A stretch of 64,000 nucleotides of DNA from Hysterangium stoloniferum (Eukaryota; Basidiomycota; Agaricomycetes; Hysterangiales; Hysterangiaceae). Positions within the stretch are counted from its first letter, which is position 1, and each line of letters begins with the position of its first letter. Shown piece by piece: positions 9,847 to 20,487 of this stretch. The notes under the pieces were generated by a model that worked only from the letters and a program-made list of their open reading frames with translations, did not search any database and was not told the DNA's origin. Position numbers and translations under genes: made by a program. Location of the stretch: contig WHVD01000059.1 in assembly GCA_015178975.1 (NCBI GenBank), positions 434,001-498,000 on the forward strand, in the 5' to 3' direction.

Positions 9847-11451
9847 TCAGAGTGATGATAAAGGTCCGGGTTTACTTGGATAAGCCATGTGGAAATCAGT
9901 GACAATTTCCATAGCGTGTCCAAGTTCCGTGGCCAATATCCATGAAGTTTCCTCGTTGGTACCTTCATAACCTGCCCATTTAACTAAATAGAGCAATTTA
10001 CAAGTACGTCGGTGATTGTCGATTTTAGAATCCAAAATTTCGGAAACTTCAAATTCGGGTTCTCTGTCAATGATGACCGGAGGGGACGGAGGTTGAATAT
10101 GTTCTGGGATTTTGTTAGGAACACAAGGTTCTAACATGGAAACGTGGAAAACAGGATGAACTGCTCACATACTATTGGGAAGTCGGAGAGTCCATGAGAG
10201 TGAACCGGCTTGTGCTATAATTTCAAAAGGTCCTAAGAATTTCTCAGCGAGTTTTTTAGAAGGTCGGGTAGTATGGAAAAATTGAGCTTTTACAAAAACC
10301 TGATCACCGATTTTAAAGTTAGGAGGTGGGATCCTGTTTTTGTCCGCAGAACGTTGATAATGTTCCTGTGCAGAAGAAATAGCTTTCCAAAGTTCTTGAT
10401 GTAATTCGTCGAGGTCGGTAATAAATTCTTGAGCACAGACAGAAGCCAAATCTCGTTCGGGATGTACGGTGAGATTTGGATTATAGCCTTTGTTGGCAAA
10501 AAAGGGAGATACTCCAGTAGTTGCATTTGGAGAGTTATTGTAGGCGAATTCTGCGATCGGGAGAAGGGATTTCCAGTTGTCCTGTTGATAATTGCAATAG
10601 ATGCAGAGGTATTGTTCCAATGTTTGATTTACACGTTCCGTTTGTCCATCACCTTCTGGGTGATATCCCGAGGTGAAGTGTAGTTTCATGTCGAGGGCTT
10701 TTCCGAGAGCCTGGAAGAAATGGGAGACGAACTTGGAGCCTCGATCGGAAGTTATGTGAGATGGAACTCTGTGTTTGGAAAATACGTGAATAATGAAATG
10801 TTCCGCTAATTGTAAGGACATGATTGTATCATGAGTGGGTATGAAAATGCCTTGTTTCGAGAATCGATCCACAACAACTAGAATGGATGTAAAGCCTTTG
10901 GAAGTCGGGAGTTGTTCGATAAAATCCATGGAAATTGAGTTCCAGGGTTTTTCTGGTATCGGGAGTTGCTTGAGAAGGCCGTACGGCTTATGCCTCTGGG
11001 TTTTGGAGCGTAAGCAGGTGGTGCATGACTTACAGAACTGGGTTACGAAATCTCGGAGGTTGGGCCAAGTGTATTCTCTACGGATTAAACTGAGTGTATT
11101 GTTAATGCTGTAATGTCCAGAGATTGGATGATCGTGTTTATACTGAAGGACACGGAGTCGGAGATTGTTGGAATCTGGAATGTAGATACGTCCATCGAGA
11201 CAGATAAAACCTTGAGAGTCTTGTGACCATCAGGGTTGGTCCGGATTGTCAGGAACTTCTAGGTGTGGCTTGAGAGCTGGGTCGGAAGTGAGTGTGGAAA
11301 GGATATCTTGATGTAATTGCTCAATGTCCATAATCATGACACTACGCATAATTGGATAGTAGAGGGAAGTTGCTCAGATAGATGTGGAAAGTTGTTGCGT
11401 TGTAAAAACCGGTTTCCAGTTATGCGGATTAACAACGGCATAGTTACTTTC
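9847..11451 (-). pseudogene. E3 pol: integrase with chromodomain
   Basis: Minus-strand 3' half of pol. Reading from 11451 down: the linker after RNase H, the HHCC zinc domain (KHDHPISGH..., CKSCTTC), and the catalytic core 10929-10165. The core has D (MDFIEQ), D (TSDRGSKF) and E (YHPEGDGQTE) and is open for 254 codons. A TGA stop at 10165 follows (probably from CGA). Then comes the chromodomain 10137-9847 (EPEFEVSEILDSKI, LLYLVKWAGYEGTNEETSW). All integrase catalytic residues are present. Other stops (near 11240 and 11380) are also TGA. CpG is largely kept, so this copy is younger than E2. Confidence 0.88.
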
Positions 11452-11695
11452 TGTTACGACCGTGTCGCAACCCTATCGGTCCTGAGGTTATCGCCACTTA
11501 TCAATGTTTTCAAGTCACCATTTTGGAAACCATTGGCCCCGAAGCTGACGTATGTTTTCGCGAAGATCAAACTCCATTTACGCCCACGTCAAAATAACTC
11601 GTATTGTCTGGTCAAACTTTTGATACGTCCCTTTTATTATGTTGATCTGTTCAATCTTATGTTTCACATATGTCTATCTATATTTGTAGTCCTTG
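11452..11695 (+). repeat. LTR-3 fragment inside E3
   Basis: Starts TGTTACGACCGTGTCGC and matches the first 245 or so bases of LTR-3 (compare 20298 reading down), then breaks off. E3 pol sequence lies on both sides. Confidence 0.8.
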
Positions 11696-11746
11696 TTTAG
11701 TGGTAGAAAAATATTCGAGATTTTTGTGATCAGTAACAACATCAAC
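11696..11746 (-). pseudogene. E3 RNase H fragment
   Basis: About 50 bp that on the minus strand encodes VVTDHKNLEYFSTTK, the end of the chromoviral RNase H region. It shows that E3 continued beyond the LTR-3 fragment before being cut at the copia remnant. Confidence 0.75.
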
Positions 11747-11754
11747 TAACAGCC

Positions 11755-12690
11755 TCATGGCAGACAAACCCTACTGTGAGTTGCTTGGGTCCATTATGTA
11801 TGACCAGACAGCCACACATCCCGACTTGTCTGATGCAGTGTCCACTCTGTCAAATATATCATGGTTATGCTGCATTACAAAATCACTTATGGAGGGAAGT
11901 TCAAGGATCTTTGACTGGCGGGATATGTGGATGCTGGTTTTACCTGGATAATCGTTGTTTGTGTTCAGGACATGTTTTCATTCAAGCTGGGGGACTGACA
12001 GTATGGGGTACTCAGTATTAGCCAAATGTAGCACTTTTGACCCGGGCTGAATACATAGCACATACCCAGGCAGTATTATGGATGTATTCCACCATGGATG
12101 AGATTGTGTAAGGCTGTGGGTATCAGCCTCACTCAGTCAGTAACAGACAGGACAAGAGTATCGTGTTTTGTCATACTTCTCTACTTTTACAGATATACAT
12201 GTATGTAGTGTAGCTATTATATAGAATGTGGAATTATTGCATGATCATAACAACTGAGATGGAAACAGGAATAAGGGTCTGGAATTGTGTAGTCAAGATG
12301 AGAAAGTGAAACAGGATCTTGATCTGGTTCAACCAGGAGGACGACCATTAGGGGAGTGGGCCCATGATTGATTCCAATAGCAGGTTGGCACTCAATCGGG
12401 GGAATAGTGGAATGGCGGCCAGGGGTCACCAGTGGTCAGAGCTGTATGTGTGGTAAGGCTGCCAGGATTACAGATTGGCTATCCACAATTGTGACTGGCA
12501 CTGCTTTGGAATGATAACTCAGGTGCTGTATCATTAACAAAGAATATGAAAAATAACACACACATCAAACACATTGACATATGATATCACTATATATGAG
12601 AATGGGTCAAATAAGGGGACATAGAAGTCCTCTTCAATAAATAGTGTCTCACATTATGACTTTGCAAGAGTGTGTTGAGCCAGGGGGAGT
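11755..12690 (+). pseudogene. Ty1/copia pol remnant (RT end and RNase H)
   Basis: Fragments on the plus strand resemble copia pol: YCELLGSIMYDQTATHPDLSDAVS (RT end), then GYVFIQAGGLTVWGTQ and RAEYIAHTQAV (RNase H). After about 300 bp of unclear sequence, LLWNDNSGAVSLTKN and KHIDI follow near 12510-12590. Stops and frame shifts make it non-functional. It ends at a copia-type purine tract (CCAGGGGGAG) just before 12691. Confidence 0.7.
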
Positions 12691-12990
12691 GTTAAAATAG
12701 GCTCTAGCCCCCTAAGTCTATGTCAAGCTTACATGGCCATACCAAGTTGTTGGGTACCTTAAACACATATACCCCATTGTCTTACCCTCACATTAGCCAT
12801 AATGTATTTAACTACTGTAGTCACAGCTCCATACCTCAGTCAAACCACTTAACCATATCAACTGAGGTATGTTACCACTGTTATATTCCCAGTTATCTCA
12901 GTTTACTAAATGTATTGTAATGTATTTGTTACATATTCTGATAGCAAAATGCAAATGTCACCCATCAACTTGCCAAATCCAAACTCATTA
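12691..12990 (+). repeat. Probable copia 3' LTR (end not resolved)
   Basis: Begins TGTTAAAATAGGC directly after the purine tract, as copia 3' LTRs do. I cannot place its right end; an LTR-2 fragment takes over by about 12995. Confidence 0.5.
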
Positions 12991-12994
12991 CATA

Positions 12995-13132
12995 CCTGTC
13001 ATGGTCTAATGACCTGTCATGTTTTGGACTCCGCCTCCATTCCATTCCATTCCTAACACCTAATTTGGTGTTTACTTATCTTGTTTCATGATTACTTGTT
13101 TGGATCTCATTATTACTGGATTTGGTATAACA
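12995..13132 (+). repeat. LTR-2 fragment
   Basis: Matches the inner part of LTR-2 (ggactccg..., ccattcc..., aacacctaatttggtgtttact..., ggatttggtat). It is broken at 13132 by the Tc1 element. Confidence 0.65.
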
Positions 13133-13134
13133 TA

Positions 13135-14729
13135 CAGTGACCCAAAAAAGCATCCAGATGTTTGGTGAAATTGGAAAGATGGGTTTGCAGCTCCAGAAAT
13201 AAAATAGATAAAATTCTGAATAAATCAGAGGTAAGAGGTATACATCTGACCTACATGATGACATAAGCATGACATCATAGCTTTCCTTATCAGGGAAGTA
13301 GGAAATGAACAATGGACATCGTGCATCCAGACATTTTTTTTGCTCTGTCAACTGATACATGAAACTCAACTAAGGTTCATATAACTGTGGGAATTTCTGG
13401 TTAGGTTCAACAATGTCATGTGACCACATGTTTAAATAACACATTTACATGAACCTTTGCCTCAATTCACCCCCCCACCACATGATGAAGAAGCACTCTA
13501 CTGAAAAAAGGCTCTCTGTCATTTCTCTTCTCCAGGAGGGTCACTCCTGCAGAACAATTGCTTCTAAACTTCATATTGGGCACTCTACAGTATCAGAAAT
13601 TCGCTCCCAACTCCCTGGTCCACTTCCAACACCTTCCAGAGGTTGTCATCCCAAACTCTCCCCCAGGGATCATCACCACCTGGCTCGTTCTATCACCTCT
13701 GGACAGGTTGATAATGCCTCCCAAGCCAAGTCCCACCTCTCCCTCAATGTCTGCACACAGACAATTAGAAATGCATTGAAGAAAGAGAATTTGAAGGCTG
13801 TGGTGAAGGCCAAAAGACCTCTTCTTGCCTGTCGACACATCAAGGCTCGATATGAGTTTGCTATCAAGTACCAGCATTGGACTGAGGAGGACTGGTTTAG
13901 GGTTATCTTCTCAGATGAGACCAAAATCAATCATTTGGGCTCTGATGGGAGGTTGTGGGTATGGAAAAGACCAGGTTCTGCACTCATTCAGCAGCATATC
14001 AATGGAACTATCAAATTTGGAGGGGGGAGTCTAATGATTTGGGGATGTATGACAGCACATGGTGTGGGGTACATGTGCAAGATAGATGGGAGGATGGATG
14101 GGGAAATGTACAAGGACATATTGGAGGACTATATCTTCAAAACAGTGGAGTATTATGGGATGGACAGGGAAAGGTTTGTCTTCCAGCAGGACAATGACCC
14201 TAAACACACTTGCAAGTTGGCCAAGGATTGGTTCAAGGACCATCAGGTGGAGGTTTTAGACTGGCCTGCACAGTCTCCAGACCTGAATCCAATAGAACAC
14301 TTATGGTGGGAGTTGAAGAGAAGGCTTGGAACATACCCTGAGGCACCCAAGAGCATATTGGAGCTCTGGGAGAGAGTGGAGGTGGAATGGGAGGGTATTC
14401 CAAGGGAGAAATGCCTTGAATTGATCAAGAGCATGGCAAGAAGGGTTGCTGCAGTACTAAAGGCCAAGGGGGGGTACACTAAATACTGAAACTGGTAAAA
14501 ACTAGTAATTAATTACAAGAGCAAAAAAGGTGTCTGGATGCACCATGTCCATTATTAATTTCCTACTTTCCTGATAAGGAAAGCTATAATGTCATGCTTA
14601 TGTCATCATGTAGGTCAGATGTATACCTCTTACCTCTGATTTATTCAGAATTTTATCTATTTTATTTCTGGAGCTGTAAACCCATCTTTCCAATTTCACC
14701 AAACATCCGGATGCTTTTTTGGGTCACTG
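13135..14729 (+). mobile_element. Tc1/mariner element, apparently full length
   Basis: Flanked by TA at 13133-13134 and 14730-14731. Long terminal inverted repeats of about 190 bp (13135-13325 and 14540-14729) start CAGTGACCCAAAAAAGCATCC. The arms are nearly identical by eye. One uninterrupted transposase lies between them, so this is the best candidate for a recently active element in the window. Confidence 0.92.
13449..14489 (+). CDS. Tc1 transposase (DD34E), open reading frame intact
   Basis: Cut-and-paste DNA transposase of 346 codons. The N-terminal helix-turn-helix is visible (EKRLSVISLLQEGHSCRTIASKLHIGHSTVSEI). The DDE core has D in VIFSDETK, D in FQQDNDPKHT and E in LNPIEHLW, with 34 residues between the last two (Tc1 type). 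GGGSLMIWGCM is also typical. Length matches the roughly 340 residues usual for Tc1. The start could be the ATG at 13449 or one of two ATGs about 11 codons further in (MMKKHSTEK), which fits family length better. No stop or frame shift. Confidence 0.93.
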   Translation: MNLCLNSPPHHMMKKHSTEKRLSVISLLQEGHSCRTIASKLHIGHSTVSEIRSQLPGPLPTPSRGCHPKLSPRDHHHLARSITSGQVDNASQAKSHLSLNVCTQTIRNALKKENLKAVVKAKRPLLACRHIKARYEFAIKYQHWTEEDWFRVIFSDETKINHLGSDGRLWVWKRPGSALIQQHINGTIKFGGGSLMIWGCMTAHGVGYMCKIDGRMDGEMYKDILEDYIFKTVEYYGMDRERFVFQQDNDPKHTCKLAKDWFKDHQVEVLDWPAQSPDLNPIEHLWWELKRRLGTYPEAPKSILELWERVEVEWEGIPREKCLELIKSMARRVAAVLKAKGGYTKY

Positions 14730-14731
14730 TA

Positions 14732-14926
14732 TTTTTTTATTTATTAGAAATTTGGGGGGGATACTAAAAATGGCTTGTATCCACCCTACAGTGCATAGCC
14801 ACACTTTTGGCACTTATGTAAGCCCACCCAGCACTGTGTAGGTCCGCACAGCATGCTGGCGCTTGTGTAGGTGCCGACTGCAGTTGCAGTGCTGGCACAC
14901 AAGGAGGCCTGGCTCCATGGACACAC
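14732..14926. other. Unassigned sequence between Tc1 and LTR-3
   Basis: About 195 bp with a G-run and a repeated cac/agc-rich section; no coding or repeat family recognised. Confidence 0.3.
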
Positions 14927-15686
14927 TGTTAAGAACAGAAAACTGACTGATGTCAGTAGAATGATGGCGACTGAATGGAAGGACTTGGCTTCAGCTTATA
15001 TGCTGTGCCCTCGCAAGTTACTGTTGGGTGTTCTTAAATTTTGGGTGGGCAGAAAACTAGTCCTGTCAAGTAACCCTCTCAGTAAATCACCAATTGGAAA
15101 CCAAAGGATAAGTTGAGTGTCAGGTCAAAGGGTCAGAAACTGAGGGTGAGCGAGCACAAGTAGAGGTGGAGAGCGGGATATTTAGAGCAAGACTATGAGA
15201 GATGTACACAAGTATTCTGAGTCAATATTCTAATTGATTTGTAGCTACATTACAGTTGGACTTAAATACTAGTTATCACCATCTCGAAATACTAATTAAG
15301 GTAAGAGCAGGATGTCCAATTAGTGACAAATAAACTACTAGGAACCAGAAGGTTATGATAAGATCGGAAGCCGTAATTAAGTAAGAGCAGAATTACAAGA
15401 AAAGGGAATAGTCCAAGGGCTACAAGTATATACATATGGGCATATGTGAAACATAGAGTAGAATGGATCATCATAATAGAAGGGGACATATCAAAGCATA
15501 ACCAGATGGTACGAGCCTAACTTGACAGGGGTGTAAATGGGGTTTGATTGCCATGAAGGTATATGTCAGTGTCGGTGTACCAATGGTTGCCAATACAATG
15601 ACTTGGTCAATAACTTGAAATGCCAGTAGACAATAGTATCATTGGGGACCATTGGGTTGTGACAGGGCTGCGACACAGTTGTAACA
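14927..15686 (-). repeat. LTR-3 copy
   Basis: Plus strand begins TGTTAAGAACAG and ends GTTGTAACA, i.e. the LTR is oriented minus. It contains the conserved stem-loop motif near 14985-15010. The flanks (CACAC and GTATC) do not match, so it may have recombined. Only 6 bp separate it from the E4 5' LTR. Confidence 0.8.
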
Positions 15687-15692
15687 GTATCC

Positions 15693-16237
15693 TGTTACGA
15701 CCCGTTCCCGGATGTTTCAATATCCGACTTCCGATCTCTGACTACGGAACATCATAGTTACCGTATCATCCGCATTCGTCCCTTGTTCCGTATTTGGTAA
15801 TTTGTCCATTGACAAGTAATTCACTCGTTTGTTTGTTGTATTCCCATTTCAGAATATTGTCTCCCTAATATGTCTTATTGTATTTCCGTTTTAAGAACAC
15901 TTCCATTTCCATCTTATTATGGTCTTAGTTTGTAGTACAATAACGAGTAGACTTATATTAGTTTCTGTGAATTTGTACTTTACCTTAGATCTGATATCGA
16001 CTTAGTTTCTTATTCCTCCTCCCATCTTTCTGTACACTTGATATTCGGAACTCTTTGGAACTCTGAATATCCTTATCTTCCATTGTAAGCCTTATTTCCA
16101 AAATTAAGGACTTTGAGTGTTTGCATAGAGGTGCAGCACATAAGCTGAAGCCAAAGTCCTGATCCTATCCGACAGTTCCCGACTTCCCGGTGACTTCCCG
16201 ATAGTTCCGGAATAGGTTCCTGACATGGTACTTAACA
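15693..16237 (+). repeat. 5' LTR of E4 (LTR-1)
   Basis: Starts TGTTACGACCCGTTCCC and ends TACTTAACA just before the primer site and gag. The site AGATCTGATAT at 15987-15997, about 30 bp after a TATA-like CTTATATTAG, is the exact complement of the primer site at 16240-16250. The stem-loop motif lies at about 16130-16155. Confidence 0.9.
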
Positions 16238-16239
16238 GT

Positions 16240-16250
16240 ATATCAGATCT
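16240..16250 (+). other. E4 self-complementary primer-binding site
   Basis: ATATCAGATCT starts two bases (GT) after the LTR and is the exact 11-nt reverse complement of 15987-15997 in the LTR. Confidence 0.65.
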
Positions 16251-16271
16251 CAACTCTGCGACTCGCTCATC

Positions 16272-17500
16272 ATGGGTCCAAATGCAAAGCTGCCGAAGAA
16301 CCATCCCAACTTCAATCCCTGTTGCAACTTTACACCACTCAACCTGAAACCCCTTTTCAGCCGACAACATCAGCTTCAGTCGAAGAAGTTACCAAGGAGG
16401 TTACCGAGGTAACGAAGGACACCAATATTCCCCACACTTCCGACAACGAAGCAGAAGATCAGCCGGAGACATCGAAAAAGAAATCTTCCGATGAACCGAC
16501 TGAAATGTTGTTCATCAACTCCATTGTGAAATTCACTGACTACTTGAAATCCGCTGAGGATAGTAAAGAATCATCCCGCACCGGAGTCAAAGAACCCGAA
16601 CCATTTACTGGCAAGGATCTGAAAAAATTGAAGAATTTCCTTCTTCAATGCCATTTCAGTTTCCATGATCGACCTTCCGCATTTAAATCCAACAGTCAAA
16701 AAGTCAATTTCGCACTCTCTTATCTCAAGGATACTGCTCAAGATTGGTTCGAACCCGGACTATATGGAATATCCGATGAGACACCCGTATGGCTCAACGA
16801 CTGGGATGCTTTTGTGGAAGAACTGGAAACTAATTTCAGACCTTACGATCAATCCGGCGAAGCGGAAAATGAATTAATGACGCTCAAGATGAAGGATAAT
16901 CAACAAGTTTCCGATTATCTCGTCAAGTTCAATACTCTCGCCGCACGATGTGGATGGGACGATTCCGCCCTCAGACACCATTTCTATATGGGACTTCTAT
17001 CACACCTTAAAGACGAGATCTGCAAAGATGGAAAGCCGAAAACTCTCCAACTCATGCGGATTAAAGCTCAAACATCTGATGCCTGTTATTGGGAATGAAA
17101 AGCTGAGGTCTCTCGAGAGAATCTGATGGAACGTTCTCAGAATAACAAGGCATCGACTAGTAAGTCTTCCGGCAACAACTCAGGCAATAACACCGGCAAC
17201 TCTGGCATGAATACTGGCAGATCAACCTCCGACCGGAAGAAAGACAAGAAATCCAACAAGGAAAAACAGTCAACTTCCGACAAACCCAACATTTCCCATT
17301 TGTTGGGTGCCGACAGTAAACTCACCCCGAAGGAGAAACAATGATGTATGGACAACGACCTCTGCCTTTTCTGTGGGAACGGCGGACACAAGGTTTCCAA
17401 CTGTACCGTTAAATCTAACTCTTCCAAGGCTCACGTGGCAACTTCCACTACGACTACAACGTCTAAGGAAAAACCGGCCACAGAGTCGAAAAAAGAGTAA
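16272..17500 (+). pseudogene. E4 gag, two TGA stops and one frame shift
   Basis: Chromoviral gag. ATG at 16272 (MGPNAK) followed by a one-base frame change near 16290 into the main frame. The gag core is open from about 16322 to 17098 (FTGKDLKKLKNFLLQCHF, WDAFVEELETNF). TGA at 17096-17098 and at 17342-17344 sit where related copies have Arg, so both look like CGA-to-TGA. A Ser/Asn/Gly-rich tract is followed by a CCHC knuckle C-L-F-C-GNGG-H-KVSN-C. It ends at TAA 17498-17500 after a run of A. CpG is otherwise retained. Confidence 0.85.
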
Positions 17501-19573
17501 GCAACCCTCTGGAATCTGCACGGACAGAGGGTTGCGTTGACTCTCTCCGTGTTTCCGAGGTTATCCGTCTCAACGCGTCCGCTCTCTCTAATCCCGATTC
17601 ATTATTTGTAAAACTCATTTCTGACTTTCTTGGAAATTTAGTGTTCCAAGCTCTGATAGATTCCGGCTCCACACACTGTTTTGTAGATACCACCTTTGCC
17701 TCGAAACATAATCTGAAACTCCATTCTGTTCCTGCAATTTCCTTGCATCTGTTTGACAGCACTAGCAATACGGCAATTACCCAAGCCTGCGACATGTCTA
17801 TCCGGTTCCCTTGTGGAACATCCCAGACGGTTACTTTTTTCGTAACACAGTTGGACTCTAGCTATTCGGTAGTTCTTGGATACAACTGGCTCACCTGATA
17901 TAATCCGTTGATTGACTGGGTATTGGGCAGTATTAATTTCCGGATTCCCGACACTTGGTTCCTCCTGCAGTGTCTTTTCCGGCCAACACCTTTTCGGCAT
18001 CTATGGCACCTCCGGCTTCTACCGAAACCTCCGTGCCTCCAAAAATCTCTCTCATCAACGCTTCGGCATTTGTTAGGGCGAGTAAACTGGATGGTTTGCA
18101 GTGTTTTTCGATCAGCTTAAACGTTGATGAAGCATCTGGATGTTTTGCGACTCCAGAATTATCCGAGCTAAAAGCTGACCTGGAAGGAGTTCCTGAAAAA
18201 TACCATGATTTCGCAGACATTTTCAGTAAGCAAAAAGCTGACAGGCTTGCACCACATAGGCCCTACGAGTTAAAAATCGATATTGAGCCCGGTTCAAACC
18301 CTCCATTAGGACCTATTTACCTGTTATCCCAATCAGAACTTTCGTCTATTCGGGAGTTCCTGGATGAACATCTGTCGATAGGTTTTATCCATCCCTCAAA
18401 GTCTCCGTATGGAGCACCCGTCATTTTCGTCCGAAAGAAGGATGGCTCCCTTCGACTCTGTGTCAATTTCAGAGGATTAAATTCCATCACACGGAAAGAT
18501 AAGTATCCACTTCCACCCATTACCGATTTACTCGATGCCCCACGGAAAGCTCGGATTTACACCAAAATAGACCTCAAACATGCCTATCATTTGGTCTGAA
18601 TTGCCGAGGGTGATGAATGGAAAACCACTTTTCGAACTCGCTATGGATCCTTTGAATGGTTGGTTATGCCGTTCGGCCTTACCAACGCCCCTTCCGCTTT
18701 TCAATGTTTTGTTAATGATATATTTTCTGACATGCTTGACATATGTGTCATAGTCTATTTGGACGACATTTTGGTATTTTCCGAAGATCCCGCTCTCCAC
18801 GATGAACAGGTCCGTGAAGTCTTCTGAAGACTCCGTAAAAACGGTCTTTTTGCCAACGGTAAAAAATGCTACTTTGACATGGATTCTATTGAATACTTAG
18901 GTTTCATTATCGGACCTGATGGTCTCCGTATGGATGAAACCAAGGTTCAAGTTGTCCATGATTGGCCCGAACCAAGGATATTCAGTCATTTTTAGGTTTC
19001 GCCAACTTTTACCATTGTTTTATTCGGAACTACTCGGATATTACAGTACCGCTCACTCGTCTTACCCGTAAAGCTCAACCATGGGTCTTTGACGACAAAT
19101 GCCGCTCCGCCTTCCAGACTTTAAAAAATGCTTTCACTTCTGCCCCGATTCTTTCTCATTGGAAACCTGATGTTCCGATTATTGTGGAAACCGATGCTTC
19201 CAATTATGCAATTGCCGTGATTCTTTCCATTCAAGATTCCGACGGTGAAATTCATCCGGTCGCGTTTCTTTCTCGGACACTGAAAGTGTCCGAACTCAAC
19301 TACGATGTTCATGATAAGGAACTTTTGGCAATTTTCGAAGCTTTCAAACATTGGTGCCATTATCTCGAAGGTTCCGCAACTCCCGTTGACGTTGTTACCG
19401 ATCACAAAAATCTCGAATATTTTTCTACCACTAAACGTTTAACCCGTGCAGGCCCACTGGTCTGAATTCCTTTCCGCTTTCAATATGATTATCCGTTTCC
19501 GACCCGGACGTCTTGGTGGAAAACCGGATGCCATGACTCGACGATGGGACATCTATCCTAAAGAGGGGGAAAG
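17489..19573 (+). pseudogene. E4 pol: protease, RT, RNase H
   Basis: Pol starts in the -1 frame at the A-run overlapping the gag stop. Protease active site L-I-D-S-G-S-T-H-C-F-V-D is at about 17655-17690. A TGA at 17896 (Arg in relatives) and a frame shift near 17950 follow. RT is open from 17955 to 18599 and continues past TGA stops at 18597 and 18825. Its catalytic box V-Y-L-D-D-I-L is near 18755-18775. RNase H (18962-19465) has VETDASNYAI and DHKNLEYFSTTK. The copy is cut at 19573 by an LTR-3; integrase and 3' end are missing. Confidence 0.88.
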
Positions 19574-20298
19574 TGTTAAGAACTGAAAACTGACTAATGT
19601 CGGTGGCCGACAGGGACTGATCGGAAGGACTTGGCTTCAGCTTATGTGCTGCACCCTCGCAAATATCCGTAGGGTGTCCTTAGATTTCAGACGGGTGAAG
19701 ACTAATCCTAAAGAGCTCCTTTTGGCAAGATACCGATCAGAACCGAAGGACAAGTCGAGCGTCGGGCCAAGGGGTCGGGGCTGGGAGTGGGCGAGCGCAT
19801 GCGAAGGCGGATGGGGGGGTCTTTAGTATGAGACTGTTACAGACGTATGAGGGTATTCTGAGTCGATATTCTGATTGCCTAGTAACTACAACTACAGCGG
19901 GTTCATATACAAGTAACAGGTGTCTAGAAAATACTAATGGGGAGAAGGGTGGAAAATGGCATTAACAATAAGCTTGACTAGGAACGGGAAGTTTATGATT
20001 AGTTTGGAGGCCGATGATAACCGAGAGCGGGATTATGATAAAAGGAAATAGTTCAAGGACTACAAATATAGATAGACATATGTGAAACATAAGATTGAAT
20101 GGATCAACATAATAAAAGGGATGTATCAAAAGTTTGACCAGACAATATGAGTTATTTTGACGTGGGTGTAAATGGAGTTTGATCTTCGCGAAAGCATACA
20201 TCAGCTTCAGGGGCCGATCGTTTCCAAAATGGTGACTTGAAAACATTGATAAGTGGCGATAACCTCAGGACCGATAGGGTTGCGACATGGTCGTAACA
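19574..20298 (-). repeat. LTR-3 copy truncating E4
   Basis: Plus strand begins TGTTAAGAACTG and ends GGTCGTAACA. Flanks GAAAG and CCTTG differ and E4 does not resume on the right, so a deletion or recombination accompanied it. Confidence 0.85.
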
Positions 20299-20487
20299 CC
20301 TTGTGACAATGACGGCAGCCTTGCGATAGTGATAGTGGCTTTGTGATGGTGAGGGTGGTGGCCTTGTGACACACTTGCACTTTTGCCTGTACTTGTCTTG
20401 TAGGTACTTAATAAAATAAAATAAACTAAAATCAAAAAATAAATGGCAAATATATATTATATATATTGCCCTGACAGTAACTAAGTC
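20299..20487. other. Unassigned sequence
   Basis: Contains an imperfect repeat of ccttg(c/t)ga(c/t)a-type units (20299-20370) and an AT-rich stretch; nothing coding. Confidence 0.3.

Noticed and set aside
9534-9968. 144-codon minus-strand frame at the end of the E3 antisense gene
   Set aside because: Lies between the chromodomain stop and the antisense gene; Ser/Pro-rich shadow of the acidic C-terminus on the other strand.
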